Assembly (NCBI GenBank): GCA_017482685.1
Contig: JAFUMP010000041.1
Coordinates: 1 to 48,633 of the forward strand
From: a bacterium
GTDB taxonomy: Bacteria; Cyanobacteriota; Vampirovibrionia; Gastranaerophilales; Gastranaerophilaceae
Direction of reading: 5' to 3'
Length of the DNA stretch: 48,633 nt
Shown: positions 40,018-48,514 of the stretch, in pieces
Numbering within the stretch: position 1 is the stretch's first letter
Layout: the number at the start of each line of letters is the position of its first letter
Position numbers and translations under genes: made by a program
The notes under the pieces: generated by a model
Databases searched by the model: none
Told to the model about the DNA's origin: nothing
What the model saw: only the letters and a program-made list of their open reading frames with translations

Positions 40018-41492
40018 ACAGTTACAGCTTGTTCTTTAATTATTTCCATTAATTTATCAACCATTCTTTCTTCATATTGACGTCCTAATTCAGGATTAAT
40101 TGCTTCAAAACGAAGAGTAAACACTGGCTCAGTATTACTTTGTCTAATAAGAGCAAAACCACCTTGTTCAAAAACAATTCTCATACCATCAATTGTAATA
40201 ATTTCTTTGATTTTTGAGCCAAAGAAATCAGGGTTCTTAGAAACATAATTATCAAATGTTTCTAAAGTTATTTTCTTCAAAGAATTTGGGCAAGAAAGCC
40301 TTACTTCACTTGAACAATACATTTTATTAAATGGCTCTAACATATCAGAAATTTTGAAATCTTTATTATATTTTTTCTTTTCAGCTAATATTTCTATAAT
40401 TCTGCATCCTGCATAAACAGCATCGTCAAATCCATAATATCTATCTTTGAAGAAAGTATGTCCACTCATTTCTCCAGCAAGAACAGCACCAACTTCTTTC
40501 ATTTTTGATTTAATATAACCGTGGCCAGTTTTACACATAACAGAAATGCCACCCTTTTCATCAATTGTATCGTATAAAACTTGAGAGCATTTTACTTCTG
40601 ATACGATAAATGGTTTTATGCCTTTAGCGTTGTATTCTTTAATAATATCTTCTGCATAAATTAATAGTAATTTATCGCCTGTCATTGAGTTACCTTCAGA
40701 ATCAATAACACCGATTCTATCGCTATCACCATCAAAAGCAATACCTAAATCTGCACCGTTTGCAACAACCGCTTTTTTGATATCATTAAGAGTTTTTTCA
40801 TCACTTGGATTTGGATGATGATGTGGAAATCTTCCATCTGGCATAGAATAAAGCTCGATTACTTCACAGCCCATTGCTCTATACAATTTTGGAGCTACGA
40901 CCCCGCCTGTTGCATTAGCGCTATCTACTACGATTTTTAATCCTTCACCAACTCTTCCAAAGTTTTTCTTCATTTCTTCTATATAATCAGGTATAATATC
41001 ATACTCTGTATAAATTCCACTTGGAGAAGCTGGCATGTTCATTGTGTATACTTCTTCTGTAAGAGCTTTTACTTCTTTAATTTGCTCTTCATTTAAAGAG
41101 GATTTGTTATAAGTCATTTTCATACCATTATACTGGCTTGGATTATGGCTTGCTGTAATTATCATTGCTCCAGAAACAGGCTGATACTTAGTAACAGCAG
41201 GAGGTACTCCCACAACTTCTGAATAATATCCAATAGGTGTTGGCGCTAAGCCTAAATCAACAACATTTGCACCAGTTGATAAAATACCTTCTACAAGAGA
41301 TTTTGATAAAGCTGGTGAATGTAAACGAGCATCTCTGCAAACTGTAATCCATATTTCAGAATATGTTTTCCCAGTTTGTTTTGCTAAATATTTAACAAAA
41401 CCACGTCCTGTGTAGTAAAACAATTCTTCTGTAATATTTTCACCATAAATTCCACGTATATCGTTTTTTCCAAATGCTGATAAATCTAACAT
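40014..41492 (-). CDS. Phosphomannomutase/phosphoglucomutase
   Basis: 492 aa, alpha-D-phosphohexomutase superfamily. Motifs in order: FGKNDIRGIYGENI, the phosphoserine loop GAMIITASHNPSQYNG (TASHNP), the metal loop DLGIAFDGDSDRIGVID (DGDSDR), the sugar loop AVLAGEMSGHTFF (GEMSGH), and the phosphate loop RQSNTEPVFTLRFEA. Interconverts 1- and 6-phosphates of glucose and/or mannose, linking glycolysis to nucleotide sugars. RBS GAGGAG. Overlaps the kinase gene by 4 nt at their 3' ends. Confidence 0.94.
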   Translation of the reverse strand: MLDLSAFGKNDIRGIYGENITEELFYYTGRGFVKYLAKQTGKTYSEIWITVCRDARLHSPALSKSLVEGILSTGANVVDLGLAPTPIGYYSEVVGVPPAVTKYQPVSGAMIITASHNPSQYNGMKMTYNKSSLNEEQIKEVKALTEEVYTMNMPASPSGIYTEYDIIPDYIEEMKKNFGRVGEGLKIVVDSANATGGVVAPKLYRAMGCEVIELYSMPDGRFPHHHPNPSDEKTLNDIKKAVVANGADLGIAFDGDSDRIGVIDSEGNSMTGDKLLLIYAEDIIKEYNAKGIKPFIVSEVKCSQVLYDTIDEKGGISVMCKTGHGYIKSKMKEVGAVLAGEMSGHTFFKDRYYGFDDAVYAGCRIIEILAEKKKYNKDFKISDMLEPFNKMYCSSEVRLSCPNSLKKITLETFDNYVSKNPDFFGSKIKEIITIDGMRIVFEQGGFALIRQSNTEPVFTLRFEAINPELGRQYEERMVDKLMEIIKEQAVTV

Positions 41493-41504
41493 AAATACTC
41501 CTCT

Positions 41505-41538
41505 TTGTTATTATCTTAAGTCGTAATATAATAATAAC
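41505..41538 (+). promoter_or_regulatory. Predicted leaderless promoter of the orphan permease
   Basis: TTGTTA (41505-41510), 16 nt, TATAAT (41527-41532), AATAAC, ATG 41539. Confidence 0.6.
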
Positions 41539-42396
41539 ATGAGCAAAAAAGATTGTAAAAACAGTAATTGGGGAATTTATTTTGTACTTCCTGCACTAAT
41601 TGGAACATTTATTTTTATAATAATTCCTATTTTCTGTTCTTTTGCTTTGAGCTTTACTGAATGGGATTTATTAAATGATATAAGATTTGTTGGTTTTGAC
41701 AATTATAAAGCGGTTTTAACCGAACCTGTCTTTAAACAAATTTTAATAAACACAATTGTATACGCATTATCTGTCACTTTTTTTGCAGTCTTAATTCCAT
41801 TAATTATTGCTGATATTTTGAATACAAAACTTCGAGGGACAGAATGGTTCAAAACAATTTATTTTATTCCATTTATAACTCCAGCTGTTGTTATAGCAAT
41901 TGTTTGGTCTTGGATTTTTGATCCAAACATTGGTGGAATAAACACATTATTTAAAACTCATTTGGAATGGCTTTTTGATACAAAATTAGCTATGCCAGTA
42001 CTGATATTTGTATCAGTATGGAAGCTTATTGGGTATAATGTAGTGTTGTTTTTAACAGGTTTTTCAACAATTCCAACAAATTTATATGAAGCAGCAAAAA
42101 TAGATGGTGCTGGGGTAAATGAAACTTTCTGGTATATAACCCTACCTCTTTTGAGACCAACAACTTATTTTGTAACTCTGGTTACTGCAATATCATCATT
42201 CCAAGTGTTTGATTTAATTTATGTAATGACTGCTGGTGGGCCTAAAGATAGTACAAATGTAATTGTTTATTCTATTTATAAATACGCTTTTGAATACTTC
42301 GATATAGGAAAAGCCTGTGCGTTAGCATATATTTTATTTATAATCATTTTGGGATTAGCCTTGTTACAAAAAAATATAAAAAAAATAGCGAGTTAA
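41539..42396 (+). CDS. Sugar ABC transporter permease, MalF/UgpA type (orphan)
   Basis: 285 aa, six membrane helices. CUT1-type permease: WGIYFVLPALIGTFIFIIIPI, FVGFDNYKAVL, TIYFIPFITPAVVIAIVWSWIFDPNIGGIN, and the EAA loop NLYEAAKIDGAGVNETFWYITLPLLRPTTYFV. The family normally works as a pair with a MalG/UgpE-like permease, a binding protein and an ATPase; none is adjacent (divergent mutase upstream, convergent PPi-PFK downstream). The terminator stem begins inside its last codons. Partner subunits must be elsewhere, or it is a relic. Confidence 0.9.
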   Translation: MSKKDCKNSNWGIYFVLPALIGTFIFIIIPIFCSFALSFTEWDLLNDIRFVGFDNYKAVLTEPVFKQILINTIVYALSVTFFAVLIPLIIADILNTKLRGTEWFKTIYFIPFITPAVVIAIVWSWIFDPNIGGINTLFKTHLEWLFDTKLAMPVLIFVSVWKLIGYNVVLFLTGFSTIPTNLYEAAKIDGAGVNETFWYITLPLLRPTTYFVTLVTAISSFQVFDLIYVMTAGGPKDSTNVIVYSIYKYAFEYFDIGKACALAYILFIIILGLALLQKNIKKIAS

Positions 42397-42416
42397 AATA
42401 TAACTCGCTATTTAAT
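42383..42416 (+). terminator. Terminator overlapping the permease stop codon
   Basis: AAATAGCGAGTTA (including codons IAS and TAA) and TAACTCGCTATTT; 13-bp stem, bidirectional, between convergent genes. Confidence 0.88.
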
Positions 42417-42435
42417 TTTATTACAGTTTTTGGTC

Positions 42436-44115
42436 CTAAACAGTTGCTAATTTTGCAGCTGATTCAAGAGCAAGTGTTACTGTTGTAATATCACAAACAG
42501 ATGATGGGCCAAAATATTGAACAGCACCTGGGAATAAATATCTGTCATTCATTGCCCAATCTTCTCTATTAGCTTCTAATTTTTTGAAAACAGGTCCGTT
42601 AAGTTCAACTAAAGCTTTTTTGATTACTGGCTTCATTTCACCGTGACGTCTTTCCATATTCATCATCATTGTAAGAGGAACACCACCAGCAATCCATTGG
42701 CTTGCAGGAGCTGTTAAGTTTCTTACTGAAGATAAATAACCTGTTAGACCAAAGTTAATCAATGCAAAAGCGTTAAAGCCTAATGAATAACAGTAGTCAG
42801 CATCAAAGTTTGAAGGGAAAGCACAACGTCCTTCGTAGCCGAAGAAGTGTGATTGAGTAGAGAATTTACCATTAAATTTTCCTTCTTTTTTAAGTGATGC
42901 TAACTTTTCTTCAATCATAGAGATTAAAAGTTTTTCAGTTTCAATTTTTGAAACTTGAACATTACCATGCGGATCTCTATCCATTAATAATTGAGATTTA
43001 ATTAATGCTGGTAAAGATTTAAACACTGAAGAGTTTTCACTAGATAATGTATTTTCAATAATAGCAATTTTTTCAGCATCATTACCGTTAGCATAATTAG
43101 AATCTTTTTCTAATGTTGGCATTACGTCATTTAAGTTTGCAATCATTGCTTTCAATTCTGGAATAAATTCGATTAAGCCTTCTGGAATAACTGCAATACC
43201 GAAGTTTCTTCCTGCTTCAGAACGTCTTACGATAATGTCTGTCATATAATCAATAATTGAAGCTAATGACATTTTCTTTTGTTCAACTTCTTCAGAAATT
43301 AAAGTAATATTTGGTTGAGTTTGAAGAGCTGCTTCTAATGCTACGTGAGAAGCACTTCTTCCCATAATTTTAATAAAGTGCCAATATTTTTTTGCTGAAT
43401 TTGCATCTCTTTGAATATTACCAATTAATTCTCCATAAGTTTTAGTAGCTGTATCAAAACCAAATGAAATTTCAATTTGTTCATTTTTTAAGTCACCATC
43501 AATTGTTTTAGGGCAACCAATAACTTGGATTCCAGCATTGTTAGCAACAAACCATTCTGCTAATAGAGCTGCGTTTGTATTAGAATCGTCACCACCAATA
43601 ATTACAACAGCTGATAAATTAAGTTTTTTACAAACTTCTAAAGAAGATTTGAACTGTTCTTCTGTTTCAAGTTTTGTTCTGCCAGAACCAATTATATCAA
43701 AACCACCAGTGTTTCTGTATTCATCAATGAAAGAATCTGTAAATTCTACATATTTTCCTTCAATAATACCGCTTGGACCACCTAGAAAACCGTAAAGTTT
43801 GTTAGCAGAGTTTGCTTGTTTTAATGCATCATATAAACCAGCAATAACATTATGTCCCCCAGGAGCTTGACCACCTGAAAGAATTACACCAACGTTTCTG
43901 ATTTCGCTTGAAGCTGTTTCAGAAGATGTTTCAAATGTTACAGTTGGTTTTCCATAAGTGTTTTTGAATAAAGCTTTAATTTCTTCTTGATTAGCAACAG
44001 ATTCAGTTGCAGAACCTTCTTTAGAAACTAAATGATTGATACCATTTGCCAATGAAGAAGGCAATTTTGGTTGGTACTTCAATCTTTCGATTTGTAATGG
44101 TGATAAGTTTGTCAT
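42436..44115 (-). CDS. pfp: Diphosphate--fructose-6-phosphate 1-phosphotransferase (PPi-dependent PFK)
   Basis: 559 aa, long PFP form. [19 protein letters not shown] is the phosphate-binding loop, [15 protein letters not shown] follows, and [20 protein letters not shown] carries the GGDD that marks PPi rather than ATP use. Also present are [24 protein letters not shown] and the catalytic [19 protein letters not shown]. It is reversible and energy-saving, typical of anaerobes. RBS AAAGGAA. With fba and ROK kinase it completes upper glycolysis. Confidence 0.95.
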   Translation of the reverse strand: MTNLSPLQIERLKYQPKLPSSLANGINHLVSKEGSATESVANQEEIKALFKNTYGKPTVTFETSSETASSEIRNVGVILSGGQAPGGHNVIAGLYDALKQANSANKLYGFLGGPSGIIEGKYVEFTDSFIDEYRNTGGFDIIGSGRTKLETEEQFKSSLEVCKKLNLSAVVIIGGDDSNTNAALLAEWFVANNAGIQVIGCPKTIDGDLKNEQIEISFGFDTATKTYGELIGNIQRDANSAKKYWHFIKIMGRSASHVALEAALQTQPNITLISEEVEQKKMSLASIIDYMTDIIVRRSEAGRNFGIAVIPEGLIEFIPELKAMIANLNDVMPTLEKDSNYANGNDAEKIAIIENTLSSENSSVFKSLPALIKSQLLMDRDPHGNVQVSKIETEKLLISMIEEKLASLKKEGKFNGKFSTQSHFFGYEGRCAFPSNFDADYCYSLGFNAFALINFGLTGYLSSVRNLTAPASQWIAGGVPLTMMMNMERRHGEMKPVIKKALVELNGPVFKKLEANREDWAMNDRYLFPGAVQYFGPSSVCDITTVTLALESAAKLATV

Positions 44116-44153
44116 AATTTTTTTCCTTTCTTCTTATATAAAATTTACACAAC

Positions 44154-44948
44154 TTAATGATGTAATAACAATAAACTTGCCCAAATTACAATTATACCTG
44201 ACATAATTCCTGTAATCGCATAGTGCCAATCTCCATATTCGTGAGATAGAGGTAAAAGTGTATCAAATGCAATATAAATCATAATCCCAACTACAGCTGC
44301 TAGGAAAAACCCGATAAACATTTGTGGTAAAAACCAACTTAACAGTCCTAATCCAATTATCGCCCCTATAGGCTCAGTCATTCCTGTCCAAAAAGAATAC
44401 CAAATAGCCATTCTTTTTTTACCCGTAGAATGGTAAATAGGAAGTGCAACAGCTATTCCTTCTGGAATATTATGTAACGCAATCGCTATTGCAACTGAAA
44501 TTCCGATTGCTAAATCTTGCGAAGAAACTAAAAAAGTACCTAATCCTTCTGGAAAGTTATGAACAGCAATTGCTATTGCTGTTAAAATTCCTGCTCTTTT
44601 AATTCTATGTGTTCTTTTGCACTCAAAATCACATCCATCACCTAAATCTTCTTCTACGTGATCCGGAACAAATGTGTCTATTAATTTAGAAATTACAACC
44701 CCAATAATAAATCCAAAGAAAACCATCCATTGATAGTTATTAGGAAAATATACAACTAATAAGTCTTGAGCAGAATGTAAAATTTCAGTAAGTGATACAA
44801 AAATCATAACACCAGCAGAAAAGCCTAACCCCAAAGACAAAACCTTCATATTATTCTTATTTACAAAAAAAGTTATGAAACCGCCTATTACTGTTGCTAA
44901 TCCGGCTATAAATGTCATTAATAAAGGTAATTGCCAATTTTGAATCAT
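44154..44948 (-). CDS. zupT: ZIP-family zinc/divalent-metal transporter ZupT
   Basis: 264 aa, eight predicted membrane helices. The metal-binding pairs in helices 4 and 5 are readable: AIAVHNFPEGLGTFLVSSQD (HNFPEG) and AIALHNIPEGIAVALPIYHS (HNIPEG), as in ZupT; GFSAGVMIFVSLTEIL in helix 2 also fits. The His/Asp/Cys loop VPDHVEEDLGDGCDFECKRTHR lies between helices 3 and 4. Start ATG 44948 has GAGGGAA upstream; longer in-frame versions have an unrelated hydrophobic extension and no RBS. Confidence 0.94.
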   Translation of the reverse strand: MIQNWQLPLLMTFIAGLATVIGGFITFFVNKNNMKVLSLGLGFSAGVMIFVSLTEILHSAQDLLVVYFPNNYQWMVFFGFIIGVVISKLIDTFVPDHVEEDLGDGCDFECKRTHRIKRAGILTAIAIAVHNFPEGLGTFLVSSQDLAIGISVAIAIALHNIPEGIAVALPIYHSTGKKRMAIWYSFWTGMTEPIGAIIGLGLLSWFLPQMFIGFFLAAVVGIMIYIAFDTLLPLSHEYGDWHYAITGIMSGIIVIWASLLLLHH

Positions 44949-45136
44949 AATTATTCCCTCAAGCTTAATTTTAACACAAAAAGCTTGGAATAAAGCAATA
45001 AAAATATTTTTAAAGCTCCAAAAAATCAATTTTATAAAAATATATATATTTATAGTTAACAAATCTTAACAAAATAAGCAATTTTTGCAATTAATTATAC
45101 TTATAATATATAACACATATATCAAAAGGAGAGCTT

Positions 45137-45769
45137 ATGATTTGTAGCACAAATTTACTTTCAAAAATTTTCGGTAAAAGAAAAACAAACAAAAAAGAAA
45201 ATGAAACTAATCAGTTTACACTAGAAAAACTTGAAATTAAAAGTCGCAAAAAAACGACTGTTTTTGACTGCACAGACTTGAACACCAATTATTATAGAGC
45301 TACTAATATTTTTGGAGATATCGCTTCTAAAAAAATTCAATATCCAGACCAAATATTTACCCCTTCATTTTTAAAAGTTATTACACAATCAACTCCAGAA
45401 GTTGAGAAAGTTAGAATAAAAGTAGATTCCACTATTGCAAACAATACTGATAGAGATTTACAAGCGTACGATATTGCAGCTAAAGCAGCTGGCGTTGGTG
45501 GATTTAAAGAAATGAACGGAACAGAAGCCTATGATTTCTTCTTGCAAGTTAATAGTGATGACTTTACTGCAAGAGAGACTGAATATAAAGGTAAGACAGA
45601 AACAAAACATTACTTTGATTCTGAAAAATCTGATGGCAAAATTACTTTATTTTCATCAGAAATTGTCGATGGTAAAGAATATTTAGCAATGCATGATAAA
45701 AAAGGAAAAGTTCATTATTTTGACATGCAAGACGGTTTAAAAGAAAAATCTTTTACTAATGCTAAGTAG
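45137..45769 (+). CDS. Orphan protein, 210 aa
   Basis: Function unknown. The N-terminus MICSTNLLSKIFGKRKTNKKENETNQFTLEKLEIKSRKK is strongly basic. The rest looks like a compact alpha/beta domain (SFLKVITQSTPEVEKVRIKVDS..AYDIAAKAAGVGGFKEMNGTEAYDFFLQVNSDDFTARETEYKG) ending with a beta-rich, charged C-terminus. No signal peptide, membrane helix or catalytic motif. RBS AAGGAG; AT-rich upstream with TATAAT-like boxes but no sigma-28 motif. Overlaps bioB tail-to-tail by 8 nt. Confidence 0.75.
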   Translation: MICSTNLLSKIFGKRKTNKKENETNQFTLEKLEIKSRKKTTVFDCTDLNTNYYRATNIFGDIASKKIQYPDQIFTPSFLKVITQSTPEVEKVRIKVDSTIANNTDRDLQAYDIAAKAAGVGGFKEMNGTEAYDFFLQVNSDDFTARETEYKGKTETKHYFDSEKSDGKITLFSSEIVDGKEYLAMHDKKGKVHYFDMQDGLKEKSFTNAK

Positions 45770-46673
45770 CGACTTTTCTTCCTAAATTTTCTATCATTTT
45801 TTTATCATCTTCTGGCGAGAATCCTGTTGTTGTTAAATAATTTCCAACAATTGTAGAATCTACACAGTATTTAAAAGCTTTTTCAATGCTTTCTTGGCTA
45901 AGCCTTGCTTTTTTACCACCAGCTAAACGAATTGAAGATTTTGGACAAGCGATTTTAAATATCGCAAGAGTTCTAAGTACATTTTCTTCGTCAATCTTAT
46001 CAATATAACCTGTAAAAGGCGTATTTGGAATTGGAGTTAAAATATTTACAGGAATACTTTCTGGATTAATTTCAGCAAGCTCTAGAGCCATTTCAATACG
46101 TTGTTCAACAGTTTCCCCCATACCTATAATTACACCACAACAAAGTTCTATGCCATATTTTTTAACCAAATTGACCGTATTAATCCTATCTTCATAAGTA
46201 TGTGTTGTACAGATTTCAGGGTGATAAGATTTACAAGTATTGATATTATGGTGAAATCTTACAAGCTCTGCTTCTGCAAGCTGTTGTGCTTGTTCTTCAT
46301 TTAAAATTCCAATGCTAGCACAGCTTTTTATGCCTTCTTTGTTTAAAGCTTTTATCATATCAAGCATTGTGTCAAAATCACTCTCATCAGGAGTTTTACC
46401 AGAAGTTACAATTGCAACTCTATCTGCACCATTTTTAACACTATCTTTTGCTGCATCAACAACGGTATCAACTGCTAAAAGAGGATGAGTATAAATTTCG
46501 GTATTATAATGAGAGCTTTGTGCACAATATCTACAATTTTGAGAACATTTTCCTGTTCTAGCACTAATAATAGAACAAAATTCGACCTCATCTTTCAAGT
46601 ATTTTTGTGACTCTTTTAACAAGTCTTCTAAATTCATATTATATAAATTTAATAATTCGGCTTTTGTATACAT
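45762..46673 (-). CDS. bioB: Biotin synthase
   Basis: Radical-SAM enzyme inserting sulfur into dethiobiotin; 303 aa. The 4Fe-4S/SAM motif is SARTGKCSQNCRYCAQSSHYN (CxxxCxxC). The second-cluster ligands are visible in VTSGKTPDESDF..IKSCASIG, NINTCKSYHPEICTTHTYEDRI and GIELCCGVIIGMGET. SIPVNILTPIPNTPF and SSIRLAGGKKARL (the Arg ligand of the 2Fe-2S cluster) are present. RBS GAGGTAAG. Separated by 94 bp from the SDR gene upstream; distant from bioG-bioC. Confidence 0.96.
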   Translation of the reverse strand: MYTKAELLNLYNMNLEDLLKESQKYLKDEVEFCSIISARTGKCSQNCRYCAQSSHYNTEIYTHPLLAVDTVVDAAKDSVKNGADRVAIVTSGKTPDESDFDTMLDMIKALNKEGIKSCASIGILNEEQAQQLAEAELVRFHHNINTCKSYHPEICTTHTYEDRINTVNLVKKYGIELCCGVIIGMGETVEQRIEMALELAEINPESIPVNILTPIPNTPFTGYIDKIDEENVLRTLAIFKIACPKSSIRLAGGKKARLSQESIEKAFKYCVDSTIVGNYLTTTGFSPEDDKKMIENLGRKVAT

Positions 46674-46767
46674 TTTACTTACCTCTCATTAATAATATCT
46701 ATAATCACCCCATCTGCCTTTCGCATTTTTCTAATCCTGGAAAGATTATAGTCTTTAATTTAATTAA

Positions 46768-47475
46768 TCAGTAACCAACACTCAACCCTGCACACAGGTT
46801 TATTGACTGTCCAGTTACTCCTTTTGCCTCTTCTGAAATCAAATATTTAACCATGCCTGCAATTTCAGAAGGTGATACAAATCTTCTTTGTGGAATACAT
46901 TCAACAATTTCCTCTTTAGAAAAATCGCTATCATCACAAGAAGAATTACCTAAATCAGTATCAACCCAACCTGGATTAATAGTATTAACTGTAATTCCAA
47001 ATTCTGCTAATTCTAACGCTAAAGCTTTTGTAGCGCCAATTAGCCCTGCTTTAGTTGCTGAATACAAACTTGCATTAGCTTCTCCCATCACGCCACTTAT
47101 AGAACCAATATTTATAATTCTACCAAATCCCTGTTTTTTCATATATGGAATGGCTTTTGAGGCTAGATAAAGTGGTGCTTCCAAATTAAGCTTTGTAATA
47201 TGCTCTAAATCTTTTATCTCAAAACCTTTAAGTGCTGGGGTGTATAAAAATTCTCCTGCATTATTTACAAGAACTTCAATATTATTTGCTTGAATATGTT
47301 CTCCTAATTTTTGCATACCTTCTATTGTTGCTAAATCGCAAGCACAATAATTTTCATAACATTTTAAAAGCTCTTCATTACGACCAGAGGCAAAAATTTG
47401 ATGGCCCATTTTAATATTTACATCTGCTATAGCTTTTCCTATTCCTCGTGTTGCACCTGTTATAAGTATATTCAT
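46768..47475 (-). CDS. Short-chain dehydrogenase/reductase (FabG-like)
   Basis: 235 aa classical SDR. Cofactor motif TGATRGIGKAIA, then NNAG (VLVNNAGEF), catalytic Ser in INIGSISGVMG, YSATK (ASLYSATKAGLIGATKALALELA), NTINPGWVDTDL and the C-terminal GVTGQSINLCAG. An oxoacyl-ACP reductase role is possible and would fit beside bioB, since pimeloyl-ACP synthesis uses FabG chemistry, but sugar or other alcohol oxidation is equally open. RBS AAGAGG lies in the 3' arm of a terminator-like hairpin. Confidence 0.88.
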   Translation of the reverse strand: MNILITGATRGIGKAIADVNIKMGHQIFASGRNEELLKCYENYCACDLATIEGMQKLGEHIQANNIEVLVNNAGEFLYTPALKGFEIKDLEHITKLNLEAPLYLASKAIPYMKKQGFGRIINIGSISGVMGEANASLYSATKAGLIGATKALALELAEFGITVNTINPGWVDTDLGNSSCDDSDFSKEEIVECIPQRRFVSPSEIAGMVKYLISEEAKGVTGQSINLCAGLSVGY

Positions 47476-47512
47476 AAAAAACCTCTTGTTGCTAATTATA
47501 ACACAACAAGAG
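47476..47512 (-). terminator. Terminator hairpin carrying the SDR promoter and RBS
   Basis: Minus strand: CTCTTGTTG (47512-47504), 12-nt loop, CAACAAGAG (47491-47483), G, TTTTTT, ATG 47475. The loop contains TATAAT (47501-47496) and the 3' arm contains AAGAGG. Confidence 0.7.
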
Positions 47513-47541
47513 ATTTTTATTTTTACTAAATATTTTATAAT

Positions 47542-48009
47542 TTATCTTAAAAACTGAATTTGAAATTCGTCATAGGTCATTGTTGGAGTATTAGATGAAT
47601 TATTTGCAGCTCCAAATACTTGTGAAGCTTCAGTACGTAGCCCTGCAAAATAAGCCATTGCTTGTCCATCAATTGCGCTTTGTGATAACAGTTTTATCGC
47701 ATTATTAAAAGCTGCATAGTCTTTTTCATAATCACCAGTTGCTTTTACACCAATTTGTGCACATAATCCTGCCCAAGGTACAACTTTTTCACCTTTTTGA
47801 TTCTCAATTTGGTTTTGTACCTGCTCAGAATATTCAGCATACATTGCTCTGTCAAGTTTTTTTAAATCCTCTGTTTTTCCAGTAGGAGTAATGTTGAATT
47901 CATCAAAAGCTTCTTTTAATTTTGTTGAACTAGAAGGTACTCTACCTAAATATGAGTAGATATTTGAACTAGTATAGGAATAAACTCCGTTGACTGTAAA
48001 ATTCGACAT
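47542..48009 (-). CDS. Orphan protein with sigma-28-type promoter
   Basis: 155 aa from ATG 48009, function unknown. It starts MSNFTVNGVYSYTSSNIYSYLGRVPSSS, the same Ser/Asn/Tyr-rich style as the other sigma-28-linked proteins. A helical region follows (KEAFDEFNITPTGKTEDLKKLDRAMYAEYSEQVQNQIENQKGEK) and a C-terminal part ends with SNTPTMTYDEFQIQFLR. No signal peptide, one Cys. The RBS AGAGGT lies 6-8 nt before ATG 48009; upstream in-frame starts (to 48114) would lie before the promoter and are rejected. Confidence 0.8.
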   Translation of the reverse strand: MSNFTVNGVYSYTSSNIYSYLGRVPSSSTKLKEAFDEFNITPTGKTEDLKKLDRAMYAEYSEQVQNQIENQKGEKVVPWAGLCAQIGVKATGDYEKDYAAFNNAIKLLSQSAIDGQAMAYFAGLRTEASQVFGAANNSSNTPTMTYDEFQIQFLR

Positions 48010-48037
48010 GACACACCTCTTGTAGTATATATAATGT

Positions 48038-48064
48038 ATATCGGCACATTTTCTAAAAACTTTA
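48038..48064 (-). promoter_or_regulatory. Sigma-28-type promoter (minus strand)
   Basis: Minus strand: TAAAGTTT (48064-48057), 11 nt, GCCGATAT (48045-48038): the best -10 of the four, identical to the B. subtilis sigmaD form GCCGATAT. Start codon at 48009. Confidence 0.9.
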
Positions 48065-48262
48065 ATGATTTTCGAGAAATCTTTACAAATCGTTACAAAT
48101 ATTGCCAAAACCATTGTAAATACTCGGTTTTATTTTTTAGCCACTAACGACACCCTATCCTGTTTTGTTAAGTTTTGTAACAAAGACTTCTTTTTGTGAA
48201 ATTTGAACTTTTTTTTAGACTTTATATCTATGTAAGACATAAGCAGTAAGAGAGTTCAAGAT

Positions 48263-48300
48263 AACTAAATAGCCTTATACTTCAGTGTATAAGCTTAGTT
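48263..48300 (+). promoter_or_regulatory. Hairpin in the leader of the 57-aa gene
   Basis: CTTATAC (48274-48280), 6-nt loop, GTATAAG (48287-48293), framed by AACTAA (48263-48268) and TTAGTT (48295-48300). A weak promoter, TTGAAC (48203) with TATCTA (48225), lies upstream. The remaining sequence between 48065 and 48340 shows nothing else I can name. Confidence 0.5.
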
Positions 48301-48340
48301 AATTTTGAAAAAAATAGTAAAAACATAAGAGAGGTAAGAT

Positions 48341-48514
48341 ATGGCTTTATTAGAAAGCTATAGCATTAATGCTATGGCAACACAAATTTCTAGAGAATTC
48401 TTTATTAATGAAAACCCAGCAGAAGACAAATCATACATTTTAGTTGATGAAATGAGATTGTTTGCTATGGATATGAAATCTAGAGTTACTTTTATATCAA
48501 GAACTAAACGATAA
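48341..48514 (+). CDS. Very small orphan protein, 57 aa
   Basis: Function unknown. MALLESYSINAMATQISREFFINENPAEDK is followed by SYILVDEMRLFAMDMKSRVTFISRTKR and TAA. RBS AGAGAGGT about 7 nt before ATG. It has no signal peptide, no Cys and a basic C-terminus. The long, structured leader and good RBS make it more credible than a chance ORF, but no family is recognised. The last 119 bases of the window after it contain no visible gene. Confidence 0.6.
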   Translation: MALLESYSINAMATQISREFFINENPAEDKSYILVDEMRLFAMDMKSRVTFISRTKR

